DNA of 11,533 nt from NCBI GenBank assembly GCA_002762705.1, contig PCVE01000102.1, positions 1-11,533 of the forward strand, read 5' to 3'. A program made the translations under genes and the position numbers. The stretch is from Candidatus Woesearchaeota archaeon CG11_big_fil_rev_8_21_14_0_20_43_8 (lineage in GTDB: Archaea > Nanobdellota > Nanobdellia > Woesearchaeales > CG08-08-20-14). Below the pieces are notes generated by a model. The model searched no databases and was not told the DNA's origin. It saw nothing but the letters and a program-made list of their open reading frames with translations. Shown piece after piece: positions 5,729 through 11,533 of this stretch; the stretch's first letter is position 1, and every line of letters begins with the position of its first letter.

Positions 5729-6274
5729 ATGAGAAAAGTACCTTTGATCGGAATGCTTGGGTTCCTCTTGATCGGGCTCGTCGCAGCCGGCGCATATGCT
5801 TTCCCTTTTGGCGGAAAGGACGGCATGCGAAGAGGCAACGATGAGATCAGATCTGCTTTTGAAGCAGGAGACTATGAAGCGTATCTGGCCGCTCTTGGTG
5901 ATACCAAAAAGGCCATGACTGAAGACAGATTCAATGATATGGTCGATCGGTTCTTGGAAAGATCCAAAGACCAGTCAGCCATGCAGGCGAAAAGGCAGCA
6001 GATTGAAGATGCACTAGACAATGCTGATTTTGATGCATGGCAGGAAGCAGTTGGATCAGATGACCACCCATGCAAGATGTCTGAAGCCATAACCGAGGAG
6101 AACTTCGATACTTTTGTCAAACTCCATCAGGCAAGAGAAGATAGAGATATCGAGACTGCGAAGAAACTCGCAGAAGACCTTGGCATGAACCCAGGCGGAG
6201 AGCTCAGATTTGGCATGATGTCAAAATTTGGCGGATTCCATAAACACAATGGAATGCACAATGGATCTGAGTGA
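5729..6274 (+). CDS. secreted helical-repeat protein
   Basis: This 181-residue protein has a clear signal peptide: basic MRK, a hydrophobic core at residues 5-20, and a likely cleavage after AYA at 24. The mature part is charged and helical and contains two good copies and one weak copy of a short motif. They are AFEAGDYEAYLAALG (43-57), ALDNADFDAWQEAVG (95-109) and a degenerate AREDRDIETAKKLAEDLG (135-152). The first two are followed by an MTE/ITE-type helix (MTEDRFNDMVDRF, ITEENFDTFVKLH). There is one Cys (115). The C-terminus is rich in Gly, His and Met (GGFHKHNGMHNGSE), which could bind metal. I do not recognise a named family. Location should be extracytoplasmic. A strong GGAGGTG ribosome site and a T-rich terminator suggest a well-expressed single gene. 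Confidence 0.8.
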   Translation: MRKVPLIGMLGFLLIGLVAAGAYAFPFGGKDGMRRGNDEIRSAFEAGDYEAYLAALGDTKKAMTEDRFNDMVDRFLERSKDQSAMQAKRQQIEDALDNADFDAWQEAVGSDDHPCKMSEAITEENFDTFVKLHQAREDRDIETAKKLAEDLGMNPGGELRFGMMSKFGGFHKHNGMHNGSE

Positions 6275-6283
6275 AAATAAACT

Positions 6284-6312
6284 AGGCTGATGCCTTATTT
6301 TTTTATTTTTAT
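6284..6312 (+). terminator. terminator of the secreted-protein gene
   Basis: A short stem AGGC-TGAT-GCCT (6284-6295) is followed at once by TATTTTTTTATTTTTATAA, starting 10 nt after the stop codon. A further T-run follows at about 6320-6326. Confidence 0.6.
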
Positions 6313-6356
6313 AATGTCCTTTTTTTGGTGATTAAATGGATTATATGGTCCGAAAA

Positions 6357-6368
6357 CATTTAATATGT
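6357..6368 (+). promoter_or_regulatory. TATA box and leader of the 6409 gene
   Basis: ACATTTAATATG is centred near 6362 and predicts a start near 6389, a leader of about 20 nt. A GAGG Shine-Dalgarno site (6398-6401) lies 7 nt before ATG 6409. Confidence 0.45.
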
Positions 6369-6408
6369 CTTCATATCCCCTACGTGAAACAACTATAGAG
6401 GAATCAAG

Positions 6409-6813
6409 ATGTATGAACGATTCAGGTCAATAAACAAAGAATATTCAATAAAACCCCATAAGGTATTCAATTTTATAGATGATCTTCTGGATGAGATAAA
6501 GCTTGGCCGTGGACTAAGGAAAGGTCAAGGTGAATTGATTCCGGTGTTCTCGCTCCAGGTAGAGTTCGATGGAAACTTTGAAGCATATTCGCAGCATAAG
6601 CATTACGAAATTGATGCTTTGAAGGGAAGGAGACTTTTCGTGACTTCTGAAGTGGTCGCTGGCAGTTCACGATGCATATTTTCGCCTGTCGAATTGGCAT
6701 GTCTTTCGATACCGAAGATGGGGAACACAACAATATTCAGTATAGGGGATGTGAAAGACCTGGCAGTGAATCCTGAACCGCTCTACAGAGTTGCGGAAAA
6801 ATACCTGAGATGA
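6409..6813 (+). CDS. hypothetical protein, family not recognised
   Basis: This encodes 134 residues from ATG 6409, supported by GAGG 7 nt upstream and a TATA box 47 nt upstream. The protein is soluble and has no signal peptide, membrane helix or cysteine cluster (two Cys, 89 and 98). An N-terminal basic helical part (YERFRSINKEYSIKPHKVF, IDDLLDEIK) is followed by a beta-rich part (ELIPVFSLQVEFDG, RRLFVTSEVV, TTIFSIGDVKDLAV). A short helix ends it (LYRVAEKYLR). No catalytic motif is visible and I assign no function. It converges on the interrupted gene at 6818-7114 with only 4 bp between the stop codons; the T6 run at 6814-6819 may terminate it. Confidence 0.6.
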   Translation: MYERFRSINKEYSIKPHKVFNFIDDLLDEIKLGRGLRKGQGELIPVFSLQVEFDGNFEAYSQHKHYEIDALKGRRLFVTSEVVAGSSRCIFSPVELACLSIPKMGNTTIFSIGDVKDLAVNPEPLYRVAEKYLR

Positions 6814-6817
6814 TTTT

Positions 6818-7114
6818 TTATTGTCCTTTCTTGACTTTATCAAGTTCTGTCTTCGCATCACCAATGATCTCCTCGAGTTCACGTATCTTCTTGGCTTTCT
6901 TTGGTTCGACAAATTCTACATTCGTGATTTTTATTAATACAATGCGGGGTCGATTATATGTGGCATCGACATATGTTCTGATATCATTTTCATTACCAGC
7001 GACATATCTTATAAGGATATCTTTTTCATTAAAATCTCCCCAGGGATCATGTTCACTTCACACCGCGTATACTTCTTTTCCCATGTATGTGACTTTATCT
7101 TCCTTTACCATCAT
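6818..7114 (-). pseudogene. small gene interrupted by a single in-frame TGA
   Basis: Reading minus from ATG 7114 gives MMVKEDKVTYMGKEVYAV, then TGA (7060-7058). The same frame then continues open for 79 codons to TAA at 6820-6818: SEHDPWGDFNEKDIL to the lysine-rich end KTELDKVKKGQ. The post-TGA part has an ordinary composition, a beta-like middle (RPRIVLIKITNVEFV) and a C-terminal coiled-coil-like helix (about residues 72-97), and no start codon of its own. The second ATG (7111) has a GGTGAT Shine-Dalgarno site 5 nt upstream. The gene begins 38 bp after the nadR-like stop and is probably co-transcribed with it. Explanations are a recent nonsense mutation, a base error (for example TGG or CGA read as TGA), or recoding. 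TGA serves as the apparent stop of several other genes here, so a changed code is unlikely. No family is recognised. Confidence 0.6.
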
Positions 7115-7152
7115 GTATCACCAATCTGCTCAACATACTAAAAGAATAGATC

Positions 7153-8172
7153 TCAACTTTTTTTGAACAAAGCATCCACTTCATCCATGGCAAACTGCAG
7201 TCGCTCTTCATAATTCCCGCTGATTGTCACGTACTTGATCCCATAGCCATCAAGCATGCTCTTTAGTTTCCTGTTGTTTTCAAGACGCGCATCATCGCTT
7301 CCATGTCGCCTCTGTCCATCATCGACCCACGTGACATCTGGTTCTAAGAATAACCAAAGGTCATAATCTTCATGTTTTATCATCTCACCAAACAGAGGAT
7401 CAGAATAACCATTATAGAGCCCAGCATAATATTCAGTCACAACCGCCTCTGTATCCACAAGAAGCAGCTTGTTCGCTTTCTGTACGGCTTCATACTCAAG
7501 CAACTTATGTCCATACGCGATCCGTCGATACATATCTTCAGTCAGAGTCTCTGGGCCGCCATTCTCTTCACATACATTTCGTCCATGCTCTTCTACTCGT
7601 ACTGTATTATACATCTGAGCTAGCTTGCTCACAAGCGTTGATTTTCCACAGCTCTCTGTCCCGACGACAACCACTTTCTTGACAAAGAACGGTCTCACAA
7701 AAGAAGGCAGCATGTCCCAATGCTTGTATGGATCATTCCTGACCTTTGTCCCGCTCACAGGTTGTATGCTTCGGTCATGATCGACTAATGTATAACATGC
7801 ATCAGGGTACAGCTTTGAGAAGATCTCCTTGTATTCTGGGTCAGAGCCAAATATAATATCGATCGGTTCCTTTATCTTTTCTTTGATCTTCCGTGCGCCG
7901 TCTTCCCAGTCATAATCATCATCGCCGTATTCATCTTCAATCGCGACAGGCACTATATGATCCGTATTCTTCGCGAGCTGATGCAGCCATGAAAGGCGGG
8001 TCTGATAAGGGATGTATTTACAGCCGCATCGCTCGCAAAGGTCACGGTCTCTTTTCTCTGAGTGCGAAAGTATGACATAAAGTTTATCGACACGTGTCGA
8101 TGCCTGCAGAATCGAGTCCACATGGCCCTGATGAAGTGGCAGGAACTTGCCGCCTATGAACCCTACCATCAT
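7153..8172 (-). CDS. nadR: bifunctional NMN adenylyltransferase / nicotinamide riboside kinase (NadR-like)
   Basis: This cytoplasmic enzyme of 339 residues (338 from the second ATG) has two domains. The N-terminal nucleotidyltransferase has GGKFLPLHQGH at 7-17, with the HxGH-type motif for adenylyl transfer, and SGTKVR at 140-145 (ISxTxxR-like). It should make NAD+ from NMN and ATP. The C-terminal P-loop kinase has Walker A GTESCGKST at 171-179 and a Walker-B-like LLLVDTE at 236-242. It should phosphorylate nicotinamide riboside to NMN. The N-terminal HTH of enterobacterial NadR is absent, as in Haemophilus-type NadR, so it is not expected to be a repressor. A CxxCxC cluster (46, 49, 51) is an oddity. 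The start is ATG 8172, overlapping the pnuC stop (ATGA). The frame stays open 105 codons further into pnuC but that part is out-of-frame noise. Confidence 0.92.
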   Translation of the reverse strand: MMVGFIGGKFLPLHQGHVDSILQASTRVDKLYVILSHSEKRDRDLCERCGCKYIPYQTRLSWLHQLAKNTDHIVPVAIEDEYGDDDYDWEDGARKIKEKIKEPIDIIFGSDPEYKEIFSKLYPDACYTLVDHDRSIQPVSGTKVRNDPYKHWDMLPSFVRPFFVKKVVVVGTESCGKSTLVSKLAQMYNTVRVEEHGRNVCEENGGPETLTEDMYRRIAYGHKLLEYEAVQKANKLLLVDTEAVVTEYYAGLYNGYSDPLFGEMIKHEDYDLWLFLEPDVTWVDDGQRRHGSDDARLENNRKLKSMLDGYGIKYVTISGNYEERLQFAMDEVDALFKKS

Positions 8173-8876
8173 CTCCGTGCCCCCTGTGCCTTGTATAATT
8201 TTATCCAGTTGACAAGTCCGTAGACAGCATTCACAAGATAAGCAGTCCACATGATCAGTATCGCGATGTCGTTCCCTCCTTTCATGAGCACTACGACCCA
8301 CATGATTATCGATACCACATCGACGATGATCCAGAGTATCCATTGTTCCATGTAGAGACGTACCATGAGTATCATGGCGATGATGGAAAGCACTGTGCTT
8401 GTCGAGTCGATGAATGGCAGGCTTCCTTTTATCATCTTCAGGACGACGCCATAACCGATTATTGAAGCAACAGATATCAGACCCCACATGATCCGCTGCC
8501 TGTTGCTCATGAATTTCACATACACTTCATCTTTGTTGCTTTGTTTTCTGTTCTTCATCCAGTACCAAATGCCATAGAACTGTATCGGAAGGAAATAGAG
8601 CAGATTCAGCATCACTTCACCATAGTATTGCCAGCCATAGGCGACATATGCGTATGCCACGACATTGACTATGCCAAAATAATAGTTGCTTATCCTGCCT
8701 TTCGCGACCAGGACCACGCATATGATCCCAGTCAACGATGCGATTATGCCGATCGCGCTGTCTTTCCAGTATAGCGATAGGGTTAGCATGAGGATGACCG
8801 ATATAGAGAGCCAGCTTTTCTCCCAGAGTGTCCAGTCGCTGAAGAATCCAAGGATCGTGTTTTTTTCATGTGTCAT
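8169..8876 (-). CDS. pnuC: PnuC family nicotinamide riboside transporter
   Basis: This 235-residue polytopic membrane protein has about seven or eight hydrophobic helices. It has the typical PnuC centre: GRISNYYFGIVNVVAYAYVAY (60-80) and YYGEVMLNLLYFLPIQFYGIWYWM (84-107). A basic loop follows (KNRKQSNKD), then the second half with FIDSTSTVLS and EQWILWIIVDVVSI. PnuC proteins let nicotinamide riboside diffuse through the cytoplasmic membrane; trapping depends on its phosphorylation, which the adjacent NadR-like kinase supplies. The ATG is fixed by AGGTGATCA, a nearly full anti-16S match, ending 1 nt before it. The stop overlaps the nadR start by 2 bp, indicating translational coupling. A palindrome between TATA and SD suggests regulation. 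Confidence 0.93.
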   Translation of the reverse strand: MTHEKNTILGFFSDWTLWEKSWLSISVILMLTLSLYWKDSAIGIIASLTGIICVVLVAKGRISNYYFGIVNVVAYAYVAYGWQYYGEVMLNLLYFLPIQFYGIWYWMKNRKQSNKDEVYVKFMSNRQRIMWGLISVASIIGYGVVLKMIKGSLPFIDSTSTVLSIIAMILMVRLYMEQWILWIIVDVVSIIMWVVVLMKGGNDIAILIMWTAYLVNAVYGLVNWIKLYKAQGARR

Positions 8877-8888
8877 TTGATCACCTAG

Positions 8889-8909
8889 TTAGTGTATAAG
8901 TTACACTAA
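8889..8909. promoter_or_regulatory. 21-bp palindromic operator candidate of the pnuC-nadR operon
   Basis: Perfect 8-bp arms, TTAGTGTA and TACACTAA, flank 5 bp. On minus it lies directly between the TATA-like TTAAATATT (about 8907-8915) and the AGGTGATCA ribosome site, so a bound protein would block initiation. Bacterial NAD genes use NrtR or NiaR operators of similar size. I cannot show that this is one, and no such regulator gene is in the window. Confidence 0.6.
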
Positions 8910-8916
8910 TATTTAA
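8907..8916 (-). promoter_or_regulatory. TATA box of pnuC
   Basis: The minus strand reads CTTAAATATT. A start about 27 nt downstream falls near 8885, giving a leader of about 9 nt that is little more than the Shine-Dalgarno site. A second AT-rich string (TATATAC, 8924-8930) is a weaker alternative. Confidence 0.45.
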
Positions 8917-8936
8917 GGCTTTCGTATATATGACAG

Positions 8937-8966
8937 AAAAAACACTATACCGAAACTTCCTGGACG
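8937..8966 (-). terminator. weak terminator candidate after the 8990-9751 gene
   Basis: On minus, a short CTGG/CCAG stem (about 8958-8974) is followed some 15 nt later by a T6 run at 8942-8937, about 50 nt past the stop codon. The spacing is loose, so the T-run alone is the main evidence. Confidence 0.3.
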
Positions 8967-8989
8967 TAAAAGCCAGAATGAGCTATATC

Positions 8990-9751
8990 TTATATCTTCT
9001 TTCCGACCAGATCTCTAATCTCATCAGAATTTCTTTTGTGATCCGCATTTTTCAGCGATTGTTCATAAGAATAATGCCCACAATCAATGATCCATTCGAT
9101 CATGGATCTTATCGGAGTGTGGTTACTTTTGATGAACTTTGTTCTGACCAGTCTCTTGAATCTCTTTATACCATCGACAGCTTCTCCATTGTCTTTTACA
9201 TACATGACAAAACCTAAATTATGGACATATGTCTGTGGCTTGAATTGATCACAATCACGTCCTATGTAACCATTAAAACCCCAGTTTCCACTCAAACCTA
9301 AAATAACTTTTTTGTAGCATGTGCATATCGCATCGAATTCCTTGTTGTTGAAATCATCTGGTGCGCCATCGAATAATCTTCCGCTGCTGTTTTCTCGTTC
9401 TTCAATGCTGCATCTGGTGACATATCGTGTTGCACCATTTATATTATCTGTGAAATATACAGCGAATCCATCCGGAGCGACAGAAAGAGATGTTAGCTTT
9501 GCTTCTTCTATCTTTAGGATATTGAAATTCAATGTATCTTCCCTTATCACATTAGTCACGTTCAGATACCTATCCATGAGGAATTCAAGTTTGCTTTTGT
9601 TGTCATTCTCAAGACTGTCATAGACACCATAAAATTCTTTCTCTGATTTGATCCCATAATTTTTTGGACTTTTATCTGATCCGTTTCTATTGGCTCCAAG
9701 CAAGTCTAGGTTGTGATTCAACTGATCATACTTTTCATATAACGATGCCAT
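8990..9751 (-). CDS. hypothetical protein, family not recognised
   Basis: This encodes 253 residues from ATG 9751, with AGAGGT about 8 nt upstream as ribosome site. The protein appears soluble, without signal peptide or membrane helix. An N-terminal charged helical part (residues 1-75, Asn/Asp/Lys rich) leads into a beta-rich middle (about 80-190) with LSVAPDGFAVYFTD, TRYVTRCS and GNWGFNGYIGRDCD. A helical, basic C-terminus closes it (RFKRLVRTKFIKS, MIEWIIDCGHYSYEQSL). Five cysteines are scattered (one Cys-x-Cys near residue 143), not arranged like a clear metal site. No catalytic motif is visible, so I give no function. The leader of more than 70 nt contains a strong hairpin (9778-9853), which suggests post-transcriptional or operator control. 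Confidence 0.65.
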   Translation of the reverse strand: MASLYEKYDQLNHNLDLLGANRNGSDKSPKNYGIKSEKEFYGVYDSLENDNKSKLEFLMDRYLNVTNVIREDTLNFNILKIEEAKLTSLSVAPDGFAVYFTDNINGATRYVTRCSIEERENSSGRLFDGAPDDFNNKEFDAICTCYKKVILGLSGNWGFNGYIGRDCDQFKPQTYVHNLGFVMYVKDNGEAVDGIKRFKRLVRTKFIKSNHTPIRSMIEWIIDCGHYSYEQSLKNADHKRNSDEIRDLVGKKI

Positions 9752-9777
9752 TTTATTCTACCTCTGTTTTATCCATA

Positions 9778-9853
9778 CAGTATCTCCGCCAAGCGTTTCA
9801 ATCGCTTGATTGCTTTTGAGGCGATTCAAAGCGATTCCCGTTCGGAGATACTG
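9778..9853 (-). promoter_or_regulatory. long hairpin in the leader of the 8990-9751 gene
   Basis: Perfect 11-bp arms CAGTATCTCCG (9778-9788) and CGGAGATACTG (9843-9853) enclose 54 nt. Those contain an inner stem AATCGC/GCGATT (9800-9805/9821-9826), extended by TTT/AAA across a C-C mismatch. The near arm ends 26 nt before ATG 9751. It matches no riboswitch I know. If the start is set by TATA 9887-9895, the whole hairpin is transcribed; if by 9866-9876, the far arm is only DNA. Confidence 0.5.
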
Positions 9854-9886
9854 CCATATCCACATAATATATATATCAAGCAAGTT

Positions 9887-9895
9887 CCATATAAA
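9887..9895 (-). promoter_or_regulatory. TATA box candidate for the 8990-9751 gene
   Basis: The minus strand reads TTTATATGG, a good archaeal box A, predicting a start near 9865 and a leader of about 114 nt that includes the hairpin. A TA-repeat at 9866-9876 is an alternative that would start near 9845. Confidence 0.4.
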
Positions 9896-9940
9896 TATCC
9901 AACCCAAATAAAGTACGGCAAGTATATATTTTTTTGTAGC

Positions 9941-10648
9941 TTATTTCCTGCATATCCCTGCGATGGTCAGCCCTATCGGCATAGAAAGATCATTCTTTAT
10001 CATGGAATTATCTATAGATATCATCCTGTGCAAAAGCCAGTCGGCTGGCCGTGACAGTTTTGCATGATCGACTCTCGCTTTTGATCTTCTCTTTGCGATC
10101 CGCATCATCGCTATCGGGATGAAAAGAAGCGAGTTCCAATAGAATGTCTCTGTCTCTCGAAATCCTGATAAGAGGCCTATCATCTCTTTTCTACCATATC
10201 TTCTCATGTGCTTTAGCGCCCTGTCATGGCTGCTGAAAAGGGACTGAAAAGCAGGTACGGTGAAGACAAGGACACCCCCTTTCTTTAGCACACGATAGAC
10301 CTCAGAGATAGCTTTTTTGTCATCTTTCACATGCTCAAAGACATCGAAAGACACCACCGCATCAAAGAAGCCGGGCTTATATGGCAGTCTGCATGCGTCT
10401 GCCTGTCTTTTCTCGATACATTTCTTCCCATCTATCAAGGAAAGCGCTTTTTTGTCGATGTCGACCACATAATTATCTCCAAACTGATTAAGGACATCAA
10501 GATCATCTCCAGTGCCTGCTCCAAGATTGAGTATCTTCAGGCGTCTTTTCAAAGAGCACTTCTTCATCAATATGCTGATGAGGTCATTCTTCGCCCTGAA
10601 CCAGAAGCCGTCGTCTCTATGTCCGATCTCATGATCCCGATAATCCAT
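9941..10648 (-). CDS. class I SAM-dependent methyltransferase
   Basis: This encodes 235 residues from ATG 10648. The SAM-binding motif I is KILNLGAGTGDD (38-49), the acidic residue of motif II is in VVDID (61-65), and DACRLPY at 84-90 contacts the adenine in this fold. Motif IV is FDAVVSFDVFEHV (95-107) and motif VI is LKKGGVLVFTVPAF (121-134). These place it in the UbiE/Methyltransf_11 type. RYGRKEM (150-156) and the C-terminal LLHRMISIDN with PIGLTIAGICRK resemble methyltransferases often found beside polyprenyl-linked sugar genes, but the substrate is unknown. The frame extends to an ATG at 10705, inside the bicupin gene. ATG 10648 is preferred because a TATA box is centred about 29 bp upstream, giving a leaderless mRNA. 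It follows the bicupin gene by 34 bp. Confidence 0.88.
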   Translation of the reverse strand: MDYRDHEIGHRDDGFWFRAKNDLISILMKKCSLKRRLKILNLGAGTGDDLDVLNQFGDNYVVDIDKKALSLIDGKKCIEKRQADACRLPYKPGFFDAVVSFDVFEHVKDDKKAISEVYRVLKKGGVLVFTVPAFQSLFSSHDRALKHMRRYGRKEMIGLLSGFRETETFYWNSLLFIPIAMMRIAKRRSKARVDHAKLSRPADWLLHRMISIDNSMIKNDLSMPIGLTIAGICRK

Positions 10649-10673
10649 TATTATCACAAAAAAGAGGCATATG

Positions 10674-10682
10674 TTTAAAATA
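10674..10682 (-). promoter_or_regulatory. TATA box of the methyltransferase gene
   Basis: The minus strand reads ATTTTAAAC, in the 34-bp gap after the bicupin stop codon. It predicts a start at or near ATG 10648, so this gene can be transcribed on its own as well as by read-through. Confidence 0.45.
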
Positions 10683-11402
10683 TTATTGTAATAAGAAATC
10701 TTCATCCATATAGGCGGGTGATGCGATGCAGAGAACTTCTAGATCATCTGAACCACATTCGAGCGCATGTTCAGCATTGACTGGGACATGGATGACAGAT
10801 CCTTTCCTGACCTCAAAAGTCTTATCATCAACAATCGCTTTGCCAGAACCAGACATCACATAATACACCTCTTCGCTGACTTTATGATGATGCCGTTTTG
10901 CTTTCCTATAAGCTGGAAGAGTCCCAAGAGCGAGCGATATGCCGTACTGTTTCCGTTCATCAGCAACCATCAATTCCCGGACCATGGCCCCGTCTGATGC
11001 GATCATCAAAGGGCTGTCATAGCTGAATATCTCAGGGATAGCATCGATGCCGGGGTCATCCATCACTTCCACATCCGCGGGGTCGAAAGGAGGGATGGCG
11101 AGAACAAGATGCTCGAGTCTAGATCCTCCTGGATTCTTCAACTTATGCGGCACCTTGGGCGGAATCACGAGATATGCGCCTTTCTGGACAGAAAGCGACA
11201 TGTCGCCATGATGCAGCACTCCTGTCCCATCCAGAACAAAGTACACCTCTGTCATCTTCTGATGCCTATGCAAAAGAGACACATTCCCTCTGTCCATGAG
11301 CACATGCGCCATGCTGACATTCCCAAAAGATATCACTTCTCTTAGTACCTGGTCGCAGACATTCGCGACAGGGAGAAGATCATAGATTTCAAAATGTTTC
11401 AT
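10683..11402 (-). CDS. bicupin (double cupin domain) protein
   Basis: This 239-residue cytoplasmic protein has two cupin beta-barrels. Cupin 1 (about 25-105) has the metal motif HRHQKMTE (His45, His47, Glu52), a G at 59-61, and the second motif IPPKVPH with His86. Cupin 2 (about 150-230) has HHHKVSEE (His171, His173, Glu178) and VPVNAEH with His212. Both sites therefore keep the full 3-His/1-Glu set, which usually binds Fe, Mn, Ni or Zn. Bicupins include dioxygenases, isomerases such as phosphomannose isomerase-like enzymes, oxalate enzymes and sugar-binding proteins. The sequence does not decide among them. Start is ATG 11402, 26 bp from a TATA box. The methyltransferase gene lies 34 bp downstream on the same strand. 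Confidence 0.88.
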   Translation of the reverse strand: MKHFEIYDLLPVANVCDQVLREVISFGNVSMAHVLMDRGNVSLLHRHQKMTEVYFVLDGTGVLHHGDMSLSVQKGAYLVIPPKVPHKLKNPGGSRLEHLVLAIPPFDPADVEVMDDPGIDAIPEIFSYDSPLMIASDGAMVRELMVADERKQYGISLALGTLPAYRKAKRHHHKVSEEVYYVMSGSGKAIVDDKTFEVRKGSVIHVPVNAEHALECGSDDLEVLCIASPAYMDEDFLLQ

Positions 11403-11423
11403 CTACCATCTGGTGGTTGACAG

Positions 11424-11432
11424 TATTTATAA
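11424..11432 (-). promoter_or_regulatory. TATA box of the bicupin gene
   Basis: The minus strand reads TTATAAATA, centred about 26 bp upstream of ATG 11402. This predicts a leaderless or nearly leaderless transcript; no Shine-Dalgarno site is seen. Confidence 0.55.
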
Positions 11433-11485
11433 TTATTTGGTCACTCGGCTCCGTAGAACGGTTTTTGCTAATTAGCTCTCGGGGG

Positions 11486-11493
11486 CTATAAAT
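11486..11493 (+). promoter_or_regulatory. outward TATA-like box with nearby palindromes
   Basis: CTATAAAT on plus predicts a start near 11517, so a plus-strand gene probably begins just beyond the window. Upstream is a perfect 10-bp palindrome GCTAATTAGC (11467-11476). Across the predicted start is a hairpin with TTTGAG (11506-11511) pairing CTCAAA (11528-11533), extended by TTTT/AAAA around a 6-nt loop. Either could be an operator, but the downstream gene is not visible. Confidence 0.35.
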
Positions 11494-11533
11494 CCAATAT
11501 TCAATTTTGAGTTTTTGAACCTAAAAGCTCAAA

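Noticed and set aside
6818..7114. Selenoprotein
   Set aside because: No redox motif around the TGA and no SECIS-like element recognised; kept only as one possibility to test.
8173..8487. 105-codon N-terminal extension of the NadR frame
   Set aside because: It is a shifted reading of pnuC, rich in His and Arg, and ends just where the conserved NadR N-terminus begins with an overlapping ATGA.
11450..11466. Intrinsic terminator CCGT-AGA-ACGG followed by TTTTT on plus
   Set aside because: No plus-strand gene ends upstream of it in the window and the stem is only 4 bp.

Overview
The window looks archaeal, most likely from a DPANN-type lineage (Woesearchaeota-like is my best guess, by inference). 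Many genes are preceded by a TATA box about 26-29 nt upstream of the ATG, which suggests leaderless or nearly leaderless mRNAs. Others have clear GGAGG/GGTGATC Shine-Dalgarno sites. Oligo-T tracts serve as terminators. The small J-domain protein and the small two-CxxC protein are of kinds I associate with Woesearchaeota. No rRNA, tRNA, CRISPR array or transposase was seen.

Layout. 1-793: a truncated membrane-anchored protein (minus) and a small membrane protein (plus), diverging from a shared AT-rich promoter. 805-2222: a Fic-domain AMPylator-type protein with a C-terminal winged helix. Three equally built inverted repeats (CTGCTAAW-N9-TTTAGCAG) lie in its promoter, so it is probably autoregulated. 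2339-2560: a 62-residue two-CxxC protein with a palindrome in its leader. 2629-2775: a GC-rich, gene-free element that folds into a compact four-way-junction cloverleaf, a candidate structured RNA. 2873-4653: a DedA/VTT membrane protein convergent with a GT4 glycosyltransferase. 4654-5015: AT-rich and non-coding, holding a hairpin/T8 terminator and a repeated 14-mer. 5016-6813: a J-domain protein, a secreted repeat protein and an unrecognised protein. 6818-8909: pnuC and nadR in an overlapping operon, probably followed by a small gene interrupted by one in-frame TGA; a 21-bp palindrome sits between the pnuC TATA box and its SD. 8990-9751: an unrecognised protein with a strong hairpin in its leader. 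9941-11402: a SAM methyltransferase and a bicupin protein. 11403-11533: the bicupin promoter, plus a plus-strand promoter-like site that points out of the window.

How it fits together. PnuC and NadR form a complete nicotinamide riboside to NAD+ salvage route, as expected of an organism that takes NAD precursors from a host or community. The DedA protein, glycosyltransferase, secreted protein and SAM methyltransferase may serve the envelope, but they are separate transcription units and any link is inference. The most notable signals are the Fic operator array, the cloverleaf element, the TGA-interrupted small gene, and the palindromes at the pnuC and CxxC-protein promoters.
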